Source: Volvox africanus (Eukaryota > Chlorophyta > Chlorophyceae > Chlamydomonadales > Volvocaceae). From it: a stretch of 64,000 nt of DNA. A program made the position numbers and the translations under genes. This document shows positions 37,089 to 49,448 of this stretch, piece by piece. The stretch's first letter is position 1; every line of letters begins with the position of its first letter. The notes beneath the pieces were generated by a model, which saw only the letters and a program-made list of their open reading frames with translations, did no database searches and was not told where the DNA came from. Where the stretch lies: the NCBI GenBank assembly GCA_030268105.1, contig BSDZ01000017.1:992001-1056000 (forward strand), in the 5' to 3' direction.

Positions 37089-40000
37089 CTACATGTTAGA
37101 CGCCTTGAACAAGTTGAAGCCGTCCCCAGCTGTGGACACCAGGACGCCAGGTATCTGCGGGTGCCAGTGCAGCTCCTTGAGGTCCGTCTGACCGGCGTGC
37201 AGGAACAGCAGCTGAGCAGGGAGGTCCTCGGGCGTGGCCGCATTGCCCTCGGGGGCCAGCGCTGCCTCCTCCTCCGGGTCGCGCTCCAAAGCCAGGTCCC
37301 AAACCTTGAGGCTCAACGAGAAAGGAGACAAAGCGAGAAAGGGAATAAGAGGACATGTTAAGACCTTACAAGGCGTGGGGTGTTCCCTGCTCAATCCCTC
37401 AAAAGAGCGCCTCAGAATTGAATTACCTATCAGATATTGTGTAGAGCAAATCTAAATGTCGGGATGACGAATCCCAGGTAAAATCTCCTGCCCGTGGCCA
37501 TACCGTCCAGGCCATCTACCCGCTGCTCCAGGACTCTTAAGACTCCCCTTCGTGTCCACTTCCACTCCCACCCATAAGATCTCCTTACGCGACCTCCTCC
37601 CGCCTACGCACTCAACGAGAACACGCACCGCCAGTTGATTATCCGCCGAGCATGACGCCAACATGCTTCCCTCGTAGGGGCACCACTCCACGCTCGTAAC
37701 ATGACTTCTGTGGTACGTGAACTGCGCCACGTGTGTTGGACCGCTGGGGGAGGCGCTTTTGGCCCCCTCCGCTGACGCTGGCGCTGACGACGACGCGAAG
37801 GTGCGAAGGTCCCAGATGCGCACGCCGCCGTCGTCGGCACCTGACGCCAGCATATATGCTACACTGCGGTTCCAGGAGATGACGTTGACGTCGGAAGGGT
37901 GCGCATCCGCCGCCGTCAACATCGGCCGGCCGCGTTCACGTGAGTCCCAGATTCGGATGGTGTGGTCTGTGCCACACGAGGCAAACACCGTGTCCTCTGA
38001 AGGACTCCATTGCAGGTCCTCCACCGCCCCCGAATGCCCTGAACGAGGTGAGAGGTACATCAATAACTGTTCAGCACGGCGTACTGGAAGCACGTGGTTC
38101 AACTATTGCATGACGGAGGGGTTGCATAAGACATGAGCAAGTGGCATCACGTCCCCATCAAAACCCTAAAACCCCTACCACTCCAGTTCCTCATTCCTAT
38201 CCTGGAAGTATAAAACACGGAAAAGAGGCGGCCCTCCTGACCCCTCGCGGTTCCCCTTCTCTCTCCCTCATCCTTGAAGCTGGGTGCAATGCTCGTCCAC
38301 GCAATACTCGCACCGCGTTCCCCGGGATAGCATACAGCTCCCTGTTGCGCATCATACTCCCTTCCTCCATGGCCTTTGAAGTCACCTACCGCCCTAGGCC
38401 TGCTGACTTGCAACTCAGTTTCCGCCTTGCAACCGCCCTCCCAAGGTTTTTCTTCTCACCCTGGTGCGCTCCACCGACGGCCCATCTCCCGCCCTCTGCT
38501 GGCTCCCACACGTGAATCCGGTGCCGGTTGTCACCGGAGGCCAGCCGCCCCGGTCGCACTGGCGACCAGTCCAGGGCGAAGCCCTCCGCCGAGTGGCTGT
38601 GAGTCGCGAGAGGCTTCAAATCCATCGGCTTGCTCCTGCCTTTGGCCGTGGCAGCAGTGGGCTCCGTCTCTGAGGCCAGCTCCGACACCAATTTGGAGCC
38701 ATCAATCAGCTTCACCTGTTCGTTGTCGACCAGCAGGTCACGCAGCTTTCTTTTACGCCGACTACTTCATAACAAGGACAAAAATAAACGTGTGGCTTCT
38801 GGGCCACGAGGACCCCCAAGATCCAGCAATATGGTTTTCCGACACCCCGCTCTGCACCGCAACTTCAGCCCCTCCACATTCATCCCTTGCCGTACATCTC
38901 CACACGAGCCATACTCGACCCCGCTGCACTCATGCAAAAACGGTCAACCCTACTAACTAAGCTCTGCAGACATCATTTTCCCCCCTCGCCCTTATCCAAG
39001 TCCCCGTCCCCGACCCCGATCCCCCGACCCAGTCCCCGCCGTCACTGCCGTTCCCCCCGCACCCATGTAAACACGGTCCATGTCACCACGGTACAATCTG
39101 CCTCCGCATTACCGAAGACGGTCCTGTCGGCGCCCCTGCCCGCCACACCCACCCTGGCCACACCTGCGCATTGTCACCCCACACCGCCACAAGAGCCGGC
39201 TGCTGCGGCATTGCCCGAATCCGATTCACACCGCACGGCATCGCCACGCGGCGGTAATGGAAAGTTGCAGGTGGCTCGCCAGCAGCGCCACGCATTCGCG
39301 CTTTACCCTGTCTCTTGCTCTCCTTGTCGCCCCCTTGCTCTCCCATATCCTCCTCGCCGTCGCGCTCCTCGCCGCCGCTGCTGCTACCATCGTTGCTGTC
39401 GCTGTCCTCATCGGCAGAGGATGCATCCGAGTCGTCATCCTCAGCCGCTGCCTTCTTGCCATGGCGGCCTTGCCCTAACTGTGCAAGTTTGAGGAAGGCC
39501 ACGTAGTTTTGGCGGACTCTGGCGGCCTGCGTGCCGCACACGAGGTAGACAGTATGGGGGAAGGTGCTGCGGGGGCCGCCCAGGTCATCTTTGAGGACGT
39601 CGAAGCTGCACAGCGGCCAAGGTGGCGAGCCGGGGGGGGAGGTATTTTTGTACGGGATGTAATACAGCACGGGGGAAAAGTTAAGTACTGAAGATGGATA
39701 TTACACGTGAGGTAAAAGCCATGAAAAAGTAATGGGACTGAGAATTCAGCGCCAGCCGGTCTAAACCTTCAAGGGCGATGAAATGGGTTGCAAACCCTGA
39801 ATCCGTTCGGAAACCCATTCGATGCGCGATGCTGTTTCTTAGCTTATGCACCCCTTGACGACACCTGAGGCATGGCCAATCCACTTCGAAGCGATGCAAG
39901 CAGTCATAGGCGGTTGGGTCGTAAGCCAGCTCCTCGTCCTCGTCCACTGGGTCGATGCCGGGGCGCCATACCTGAGCGAAAAGAAGACCGAACTTGGCAT

Positions 40001-40283
40001 GGGTTAGTTCAACAATATACAAATTGCTTATGCCTTGGCAACATGGGCGAAGAAGGCTGTCGTCGTGCGCCGCCGCAACGACGGGACAACCCGATGTGCA
40101 TACCTTGGCAGTTGATGTTGACGGCTCTTCATCAAGTTCCATCTCCTCCTGTTGGATATCAAAAGCCTTTCGACTCGGTATGCGACTCAGTCCCGAAGCG
40201 GCGGCTCATGGCCTTCCTACCTTTTTAGCCTTTGGCTTAGCCTTCGCCTTAACCTTCGCCTTAACTTTCTTCGGATTTCTCAT
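37089..40283 (-). CDS. GRWD1: Glutamate-rich WD-repeat protein GRWD1/RRB1, seven exons
   Basis: Nuclear/nucleolar WD40 protein; in yeast the homologue Rrb1 is the chaperone of ribosomal protein L3 needed for 60S subunit assembly. Exons in translation order: 40221-40283, 40104-40148, 39865-39971, 39164-39605, 38460-38745, 37629-38038 and 37089-37304; phases agree, about 522 residues. The N-terminus is a Lys/Ala repeat (nuclear-localisation-like), followed by an acidic stretch. Family motifs in order: [41 protein letters not shown], a second acidic insert ([19 protein letters not shown]), [93 protein letters not shown] and the C-terminal [14 protein letters not shown]. The join 39164/38745 lacks a standard pyrimidine acceptor and may hide a small exon. 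The gene is divergent from the coiled-coil gene at 40.96 kb. Confidence 0.9.
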
Positions 40284-40955
40284 CTTAAAGGAGCGTTCAG
40301 CTTTTAACGACACGCAGTTATGTATGATACAAACAAGCGCTACTCGGCGTTAGGGTAAAATTTAGAACACTATATTAAAATTAGTGCTTCTTGCTTGACT
40401 TTCAAACAAACAGCGTCGGTTGTAATGTCGGGCTGGAAAACCCGAAGTCCGTTGGAACTGCCGTATCCTGCATGTGTAACAGCCGGCTGGATAGCTGTTT
40501 TCCAACACGTAACCCAACACCGTGTGCTCAAGGAAATGTAGCCTTGGATTAACTGTTGGAGCATGACTGTGGGTTTCTTTTATTGTGACAGCGACAGCTG
40601 TGTATGAACAGGGCGTCGAAATGAGACAAGGCCGTTCTTATGCCGCCCAACAGGTGCTTTACAAAAGCCTATTTTTAATTTGAAGTGGATCTCGTACCAC
40701 TTACCTTCACTGAATTGTAGGCCGGCGTGGCAAGGACCACCGATGCACGCCCAGACGCTTCTGCGTTTGAGCTTAAGGTGAAAAGTGCTGGCAAATGTCA
40801 GCAAATTTATCATTTACATTGTAATAGCCATCTCTGAATAGGTTCTGGCCATGTGTATAAAGCCCGAGATTGTATCGCGTCCCATACGGTCCCACACACC
40901 CGTCAAGCCGTGTTAAGCACGACCGGTAACTAAATTTTCCATGTCGCTTCCACAG
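40284..40955. promoter_or_regulatory. Divergent intergenic region between GRWD1 and the large coiled-coil gene
   Basis: About 670 bases separate the GRWD1 start codon (minus) from the first supported exon of the plus-strand gene. It must hold the GRWD1 promoter and either the promoter or the missing first exon of the plus-strand gene. No specific element was recognised. Confidence 0.4.
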
Positions 40956-43900
40956 CCCGACCTCATTCCCTTTCTTTCCGAAATCGACACCCTGTCACGG
41001 CGCCTGTGTCGTTATTTAATCAGCTCCTGGACTTGGCCAAGCTGGTTAGCACGGCTCAGGAATGCCAGCAGCAGAGCGATATCCTTCGCGGCCTCCAGGT
41101 GAGCCCCACGTTTCCCTAGGGATTTCATATCCTCCGTCAACACGTGCACTGTCTTGGAGACCTGGGCTCCATGCGGCACCAGGACAGCTCACGCCTGTGC
41201 CAAGATGCCCGTTACCAGTGCCCCACTCGCCCATTCGATTTCTGCCGCGCTTGGCCGAGTCCGTCTCCTGATCGCACGTTTCGTTAACCTCATCCAACCC
41301 GTCCACCTGTCCAATGTTCCTGTACTCAGAATGTTAATTGAGCCCCTCATCCGGCTCTACTTTGCAGGAGCAACAGTTTGCTGGGAGCCTCCAGTCGCTG
41401 CAGCGTGAGGTCCAAAAGCTGCATGGCGCCGTGTTCGGAACCTTTACTAACCGGTCCGGCAAAGACCGGTCTGGCGGCAGCAGTGCCGCCGCGACTGCGA
41501 TGCTTGTAGCCATGCCAAGTGCCGCAGCCGCGGCCTCAGCTGTGGCTGTTGGAGCGGAAGAAGCGGCGGTGGCAGAGCGCCAGATGGATGAGGGGCTGAT
41601 GCTGGTGCGAAGAGAGGAGCTTCAAGCGGTGGTCTCCCGCCTAGAGGTGGGAGTGGGACCGAGAGTGGGAGATGGAGATGGAGATGGCGGGGGAGTGGGG
41701 AGGGAAAGGGGGACAGGCCTCAAGGGATTCGAGTGGAAACGGGGATGAGAAAGGGGACGTCACCATTGCCACTGGATGCTGCGTAGCGGGCTGTACGTCG
41801 ACTAGCTACTTCATCGGCATCTGACGGCTGCACAAGGTCTCGCGAGTGGACCCGAGGGTTGGCCGCAACATCAGGGTTCATGTTGCGCCCTCTCTCTATC
41901 CTTTTGAACCGCGGTGTGCCATTCAACTGCCTCACTCGGGTTCCGATGAGGCTTGCCGTCCGGGCCTGGCTTGTACTTGAGGGGATAATGCGTTGGAATA
42001 AGTTGCCTGTGGGACTTGCATGGGATGTAGCGGCGGCGCCGACGGACACGACAGCTCTCCTCCATTTATGCGTCTCTGACTGTTTTTTGTCAGCCTGTCT
42101 TCGCGAAATGCTCAATCCCGCAGGCATTAGAGGCGGAGGTGGCGCGCGCTGCGTCCCAGGCCCGAAAAGCCGAGGAGGTTCGAGAGCGGGTAGGTGTCGC
42201 TGCCGTTGTAGGCTCGGGGTATTACTTCAGACGAATAATTGGCGGAGACAGGTCGGGGGGATGGGGCCGAGAAACGCGATGTGGAGAGTGGCTGCGTCCG
42301 TAGGTCGACATGTTATATATTATTGGAGCGGGCACTTCCCTGCTGCAAATGCTGCTGTAAGTATTGGGAGCGTCAGGAGAAGGGGTACGACTGCCATATT
42401 GGCCCGTCCCGTGCTCGGGAGTTATGCCTGCCGTAGCTGTAGGTGCTACAGCGGGTGGTTACGCAGCTGCGCAACGCGGGCTGGCAGACACAATCCGGGA
42501 TGTACCAAGAGCCGCGACACATGATTTCAGCGCGCGCGGCTCTCTTGCCCACCGCCCGTCCTCACACATGTCACGGTCTGCGCAGTCCGAGGCGCTCATT
42601 CTGGAACGGTTAAAAATAACTTCGGGCGAGCGGACTGGGAACAGCCGAAACGAGAACGGCTGCGAGAGGGATATGATCCGCCGGCCTGAGAAGAAGGGGC
42701 TGGGGGAGCGGCTGCAAATGCGAGTGGAACAGTTGGAGGCACCAGAAGGCGGCGAGCCGGGGTGGCTGAGCAATGATCCCGCTGATTTAGCGGAGTTGAA
42801 GGCGAGGGCGTCAACGGCGGCGGCATGGGGCTGGGCCGACAGCGGCGGCGAATCTGGGGCAGAGGTGCGCAGCTGCAGAGCCACGACGCCTAAGCCTGAC
42901 GGGCGCTCAGAGGAGCCGGAGGAAGAGGCTGTGCGGAGTACTTATGGTGAAAAAGCTGATCGCGACGCTGGGAGGGGTTCCAGTGATTTGGTGGGGGACG
43001 ACGGGAAAGCGGCGGCGCCAGCGGACAGGCGGCATTTTGGGGCGGCGGCTGCAATAGCCGTGGCGGCGGATGTGACGGAAAAACCGGCAGTAGCAAGTGC
43101 CTGTAGCCTCACGGCTGTGGCAGCGACGGCGTCCGGCCAGGGAACTCACGGGGCCACCGATCCTGAATCTGGGGCCGATGCCGTCCACCAGCAGTCGTCG
43201 CCTCCGCTGCCAGCTGCCTTGCAGATGGCTGTGGAAAGGTGGGAGTAAGGCAGCATAGGAACAAAGCGTGATGAGGGAACGATATCGCTCCTGGTGTGAG
43301 CAGGCAATAGCGCTGCACTTTGCGTCGAGGGTCAGGCAACGAACAGAACCCACCGCAGAAGTACTGCCCGGGGCTGCCGGAGCGGACGGAACCAGGAGTC
43401 GACCTCTGCGTGTTGAGGCCGCCATTCTTGGGACAGGGGTTTAGCTGCTGGGGCTAGGCCGCAGCGCGACCGGGCCATTTTCGGTTTCATAGTTTTACGT
43501 CGGTCAATTAAGTAGCTTCAAATCACCCCTAAAACTAGCCCTTACGGATGTATCCCCTGTTTGCCATGTTTGTGGTACTTCTTTCCCACGTTCTTGGCCT
43601 GGCAACAACCTTCGTGACGCTACGATGCCGACGGGGCGCGTGTCCATTGCACGCAGGAGCGCCAGGGCCGCCGCGGCGACCGTTTTGGAGGCATGGGAGG
43701 CGCGTGCGGTTTCGGGGGCCGAGGCGGACGGTGCACATGTGCGGGCGATCGCTGCGGAGGTAGAGGTGGGTGCTCTTGGAAGGCGGGGGAAGCAGCGCAG
43801 ACGGACGGACGGACGGACGGCTTGCAGGGTAAGCCGGGGCCCAGTGGAGAAAATACTGTGATGAAATATGTGGCAGCAAGCGTGCTGCTCCCGGCACCTG

Positions 43901-46900
43901 GCTGGCAGGCTGGCTTGAATGGCGTTGAGGAGATATCCCCCCTATCGTTCCTAAGTTTAGTTTGGGATTGGAATCCATCTCGTAAGTGTGTGATGCATTG
44001 GGCTTTCTGAACACGTTTGCGGCAGCATTTGCGCCGGCTTTGCCCCGGCGAGTTTTCTATTCAGCCCTTCCGGTCAGAAAAGCGCCGGAATAGCTTGCAG
44101 CCAGCGTGGCAGCAGTACCCTCTCGGGTCCAGCCGTTCTACCAGCCGTGTAGATTTATTGCACGGAAACCGAGTCGCGGCGGTGGCGGCATGGGTACTAG
44201 TAATGAGGATCCCGCGTTCTGCAGATGTGGGGCCCTATGGCGGTTTGCATGTGTCCCCACATGGTTCTCCCTATGCCGCCCTTTACTGCTTCCCCCAGCG
44301 CTTGAGCCTTGCACATCAGGCCCTAGCCGCCCCCCTGGAGCGCCTGGGGGCCTTATGGCCTCGCTTGGAGGCGGCGCTCGGGGCCGTTCCGCAATCGCAT
44401 TCAAAACCCGCCACCATTACTGCCGCTGCCGCTGCCGCTGGTCCATACCGGAGCGCAGCCATCTCGAAATGTACGATGGGGCAACTTGTTGATCAGGCGC
44501 CCCGTGTCCCTACCCAAGGTACCGCTGCCGAACAAGCCGCGAGTCATGACGTGAACCAGCTGCCAGAAGCGTGTCGGTTTCCCCGGGAGGCGGCCAAAGG
44601 CGCCCCGAAGGGCACATTGACGGAGGCGATGGCGAAAGACGGAAGCACGAAGGAGACCACGTGAGTGCGACTGAACGTGGCTGCGTTACTTGGGTAGGGG
44701 TAGGGGTAGGGGTAGGGCAATGGAAGCCTATCAAGAGGCGTTCTTCCGTTGGGAGGGCGCAAAGGGGGTGTAGGGCTGTCGAGTCAGCCTCACCTCATGG
44801 TATCTCGACCGTCAGCTTCTACGAGAAAAGCCCAACCCTGACTGTTGCCGGCTGTAGGGCGAAGCGATGTCCGCCATACCCCATTGGACCTTGGGATCGC
44901 GCCCCAGACTGGGCGCCGCCGCCGCTGGTTGGTGGCGTAACAACCGCCCACCAGGACCAGGTGCCGCTATCGGCGCCGCCGGCTGTGCCGTCGCCGCAAG
45001 GACAACAGCTGTCGCTGCAGCAACAAGCATGCTATCAGCCATCATCATTGTTACAACCGCCGCTGCTGTCGCCACAGCAGCACCATTACCAGCTATCACA
45101 GCAGCAGCAGCCATGGCGACTGCCCACCGTAGTCATGCCCTCACAGGCAACACAGGGGCCGTCGACTGCCTGCTCAACCGCCCACGCAGTGCTGGTCTCC
45201 AGTTCCGCACCCTGCAGTGCCAGCTCGGTGCCCATCTTATCGCTAGGGCAGCTTGCAACCCTGACCAGCAAGGACAGGGTTGCAATCTGCCCAAGCAACC
45301 CTGACTTCACATCTCAGGCTCCTGTAACCAGCAGCCTCCCTCCCCAGCAATCAGTCCAGCAGCCGCAACCGCAGCATCCATCTGAATGGCAGCCACAATC
45401 CGCACCGGAGATCTTTGAGATCGTACGGACTGCATCAGCTAACACATCTCTACAGCCGTCGTGTTCAGCCGGAGGCGGTGCAGCCGCAGCCGCAGCCGCA
45501 GCCGCTGTGAACCGCGCGACAGACACTGCCACGCTGCGTAACAATGCGGCTACGGTCCTCACGACGACACTATCTTTTCCTTGCCTGCACCTGGAGTTGC
45601 CTTCGCCGCTGTTACAGCAGCAGCAGCAGCAGCCGGCTCAGGTGCACCTTGCCCATCAGGCTCAGGTCGCAGCTGCGGTGCACCCTCAGCGCGTCAACGC
45701 CGTGGGGGGCATGACCGAGGCGCAGCATCCCCCTGCGGTTCAAGCACACTGCCAGACACAGAGGCAGATTCCTGGTGCTCAACTTTCCGAAGACAGATCT
45801 TTCGAGGTTCCGTTATCCAACTTAAGCAGAAACCCGGCTGTTGCACAGCAGCCCTCAAATATGGACTCGCGGTCACAAGCTTCCACTGCAAGAACCGCCA
45901 TTGCGACTGGCAATGGTACCGCGGATGGCGGCATCGGTCCTGCTGGCACTGCCAAATCAGGCGCCCCCGGTGGTGGTGGTGGTGGCAGCACTGTTCGCCA
46001 GGCGCCAGGGCCAAGTGCGGATCTCTCCCTGCTGCTACACGACGAGGTCCTGATATCTTCGCCCCTGGCAATGTCGCATGCCTCCCAAGTAAGCTCTCGC
46101 AGTGACGCGTCGTCGGTTCCCCGCTGCTACACAGATTTGGGTGCGCTGGCCCCCCGCCACTGTAGTGGCGGCAATGGTGGCAGTGGTGATGGCAGCCGGC
46201 AGCGGTGCAGTGGCGGTGCGGCGGTGGCGGCGGCCACCGCGGTGCCAGGCGTGGTGGATACGTTCCGCTGCGGCAGTTTATACGATCAGGACGATGGCCT
46301 AAGCCGCTGGGGCTGGCTGACCGACGAAGAGGAGCAGCGGGCGCAGGAGCGCGAGGAGTGGGGTGATAATGGCAGTCGCAAGCGAGTTTCCGCGGCAGCC
46401 AAACGACCAGTCAGCGCCCGTCGGCGTGTGGCTGCAGGATCCACTGCCGCTCTGGCCGGTGGCCATGCCGGCGCCAAACCCAGGCAAAAGGCCACCGCCA
46501 CCACTGCTGCCGCTGCTGCAGCTTCTAGAACTAGTGCGGGAGGTGGTGGTGGCAATTTGGCCCGAGCAATTGGGCCTGCGGCTTCGGCTTCGGTTGGCAG
46601 GGACGCGTTAGCAGACGCGGTGGGATTTTTGCGGTCTGTTCCATCTTCCAGGGTGGGTTGGGGCGGATGCGGCGGCGGTGGCAGCGCTGGTACTGGGGCC
46701 GGCAGTATCCCGTCCTGCGGCCCTTTGAACGCACAACAGCCTCAGCAGCTGTTCAACCACCAACAGTTCCACTCCCACACCCGCTCCCAGTCAACTGCAG
46801 CAGTGCACCACGCACGCGGCACTGCAGCCGCATCCGCTAGTTCGGCCATAGCCGCATGCACCAACCCTGCGTGGACAGGCCGGACATCCATGCATCGGCG

Positions 46901-47414
46901 GTCCGCCCGGGCTCCAGTGTCCTCCAGGTTTGACTGTAGCGGAGGAGCCTCCGCTGCTGCTACCACTGGCGGCGGTGGTGTTAGAGATGCAACTGCAACT
47001 ACACCACCACTCAAGCGTGGCGGCGGCATCCGCAGGGCTGTTGACCGCCGAATTTCCGTACTGTACCTTTCCGACACAAGCTGCAGCAGCACGTGTGAGT
47101 CTCCGAGAACCTCACCTTGGAAACGGCGGTGCAGAAGACCAGGAGCCAGCACTGGGGGTGCCGATGCATCTGTGCCTGTACCAGGCCGCCGGACAGGTGG
47201 TGGTGCGGCATTCAGCAGCCCAAAGGGTGCCGTGGTAATGGGGACGGGGAAAATGCCCGCATCACAAGAGGCGCGTCGTGGTAGCGGTGGCGGTAGTTAT
47301 GTCAGCAGCCAGCAGCGAGGTACTGGGAGCCCGTTCCGGCAGGCGGCGGCGGCGGCCTTCACTGGCGCCAGCAGCCGGCGGCCGCTACTGGTGCGTGGCG
47401 GCGCACCGGCGTGA
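40956..47414 (+). CDS. Very large coiled-coil and Gln/Ala/Gly-rich protein, unknown function
   Basis: Supported exons: 40956-41098, 41368-41646, 42124 to about 42193, about 42437-43238, 43657-43765, 44026-44660 and 44858-47414. Phases agree if the third exon ends at a GTGTCG donor; the border at 42437 is uncertain. The total exceeds 1,500 residues and the first exon is missing. N-terminal exons are helical and coiled-coil-like (FNQLLDLAKLVSTAQECQQQ, SLQSLQREVQKLHG, ALEAEVARAASQARKAEEVR, ATVLEAWEARA). The middle is acidic/Ala-rich. The ~850-residue last exon is Gln/Pro/Ser-rich, then Gly/Ala/Arg-rich, with one ordered acidic-aromatic island (SRWGWLTDEEEQRAQEREEW) and SARRR/KRGGGIRR basic patches near the end. 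I recognise no named domain. Coiled-coil plus basic disordered tail would suit a scaffold or cytoskeletal/centrosomal protein, but that is only a guess from composition. Confidence 0.6.
44695..44718 (+). repeat. GGGGTA tandem repeat (four units) in an intron
   Basis: Four consecutive GGGGTA-type hexamers lie 35 bases after the donor at 44661 in the large coiled-coil gene. The tract could form a G-quadruplex on the coding strand. It is not the TTTAGGG/TTTTAGGG telomere unit known from green algae. Confidence 0.7.
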
Positions 47415-48417
47415 CACATATTGGGGGATTTGGATCACGCGTGATTTGGGGGATGTGGCGACGCTCAAACCCATTTACACATAAATTGCTTTATTAAAGT
47501 GGGACAAGGTGAGCATCATACCCCGCCCGCTGGAATCATGGCGCAGGGAAAGGTTGCCAGCCGGTTCCGGAGCGTTAACTTCCGGATGCAGATGTTCTTG
47601 TAGTGGCCATGCTGCCTCCATATTGTTTTTGACACTACTGTGCCTCTATTGCCTCAGCTGCTTTGTCGCGGCGGTCACGGCAGCACGTCCTGCCTGCGTG
47701 GTGGGCGGGAGGTGGTGGGCGCACGGAGCTTTGCATTTCGGGACTTCGATAGCGGCCGTAAGACAGGCTAGGTGCTGTAGGTTCCGCCGAGGCGTCATTA
47801 GAGAGACCGGGTCGCGAGCTGATTTGGATACCCTCAACCTTAACCACCTTAACCTCCTAATTGAGGGGTTCTCGCTTATGTATCCGTGGGACTTGCCCGC
47901 GTTGGCAGCGGCACGGCGGCAATCCATTCATTTCATGCAAGATTAAGTTTAAAAAAGGTGTATACCCTTTCTCTCCTTATGATCCATAAGCAGGGATCTC
48001 TGGATTCTGGTTTTTACTGCTCTGATCACCCCAGAATTCTACTCCTGTACCCACTGGGTGACTTCGCTGCCGCGGATGACATGCCAGGCTGCAAGCTGCT
48101 CGGAGTTGAGGAGCCAGGCTGCGTGAGCTGTTAGTGCAGTATTGGCGCGTTTGTCTGTGTCTGGAAACATGGCATGCCATGTCGCCATCACCCTACACGT
48201 CTCATCTCTGTGGTGGCGCATAATGCCGTGTTTGCAGCGTGCGCGTGTTTGTGATGTCGGCCCTGCGGCCTCACCCGAGTCACCCGAGTCACCCGAGCTT
48301 CACCCCGTCCTTCCTTACATGCCTACTATGCATGCAGTCACGGAAATCTTTGCACCCCGCACACAAGCACACCCCTCGCCCCACCAACCAACCTCTGTTC
48401 GCTAGTTAGCGCTTCTT

Positions 48418-48451
48418 AGCTTATCGCGCTGCTACATGAGCGCGATAAGCT
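48418..48451. repeat. Perfect 13-bp inverted repeat (hairpin)
   Basis: AGCTTATCGCGCT at 48418-48430 is exactly complementary to AGCGCGATAAGCT at 48439-48451, with an 8-base loop. It lies in an intergenic region with no gene within 1 kb, so it is not an obvious terminator. It could fold in RNA or be the core of a small palindromic element. Confidence 0.75.
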
Positions 48452-49420
48452 GCGTGTCCAATCATCATGTCACGATGTCAACCTTTTGAACCATGACCAT
48501 GCATGAGTTACAATTATACCAGGATGGCACAGCGCCGACTTCGACAAGTGAAACCGGCGCGGATCCGTCAGGGGAGTCCATGCTCGGGCCAGGAGGGCGG
48601 AGGAACGGATTATGCTGTTGCCACGAACACGTGGGTGATGGCCCGCAGCAGCATTTTGGATACAGTCGGGATAAGCGTTTGGACGTTATAGCCTGAAAAT
48701 TCAACTGTCAATGTGAAGAAGAGATGTTCACCTAGCAGTTCGGTCCCTCCATAATTGCGTCCTGCCAGCGCTGAGGCACACGCACCTCGGGCGGGCCAGG
48801 ACTGTTATCCCCTGCTGATGTGAAGAGAGAAAAGTCTAGGATGTCAACAGAAAAGAATGTGAGCCCCAGCCAGATGGAGGCCCCCGGTGGAGCGGATGCG
48901 CTCAGACCTTCATAGTCCGTGTCGATACAGCAACTAGTATGACAGTGTGACTCCGATGATTAAGTGCTAGGTACACGCCTATGGTTATGTCTGTCTGTCT
49001 CACAACTCATTCTAGCACTCCATATCTGCTGGACACACCACTACTCGCCACACAATTGCCTTGATGAGATATGACAACTAATAAGGAGCACCCATCGGTG
49101 GGCCTACAATCTTTCAATGTGCCTATGCATGTTGAGGGCATCGGGGGTAGGGACTGAAGGCCTCCTAGAGTCCATCTCCGCAAATATACGTGTGAATCTG
49201 AGAGATTGACGAAAAATCCGAGGCGCGGATTTCATGAAAGCTGCATATGCATTATTGTGCCGGTGCCGTACATGTCGGTGTGGTAGGACACCGGCTCGAC
49301 GAGGTTAGAATGCTGGAGATGTGTGCACACGAGCTCATGCGGCCCACTCTGACCAAACAACTGAAGACAGACCTCACGTTGAACTGACGACGTTTATCGT
49401 TTGACAGACGATCAGACACA

Positions 49421-49448
49421 CCTATCGTCCGCACACACGGACGATAGG
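49421..49448. repeat. Perfect 11-bp inverted repeat (hairpin)
   Basis: CCTATCGTCCG at 49421-49431 pairs exactly with CGGACGATAGG at 49438-49448 around the loop CACACA. It lies 570 bases beyond the 3' end of the EF-hand-like gene. Role unknown. Confidence 0.75.

Noticed and set aside
38376..39492. Plus-strand open frames of up to 201 codons (Pro/His/Arg/Ser-rich)
   Set aside because: They are antisense to GRWD1 exons with clear family motifs, and their composition is that expected from reading acidic and Gly-rich codons backwards.
42459..43425. Minus-strand open frames of 141 and 172 codons
   Set aside because: Shadows of a GC-rich Ala/Glu-rich plus-strand exon; they have no splice partners on the minus strand.
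44695..44718. Interstitial telomere
   Set aside because: The unit is GGGGTA, not TTTAGGG or TTTTAGGG, and only four units are present inside an intron.
44571..44857. Upstream part of the 947-codon open frame as the start of the large protein
   Set aside because: This part is antisense-free chance frame over the end of the previous exon and the intron with the GGGGTA repeat. The previous exon ends at 44660 in another frame and splices to 44858 in the correct phase.
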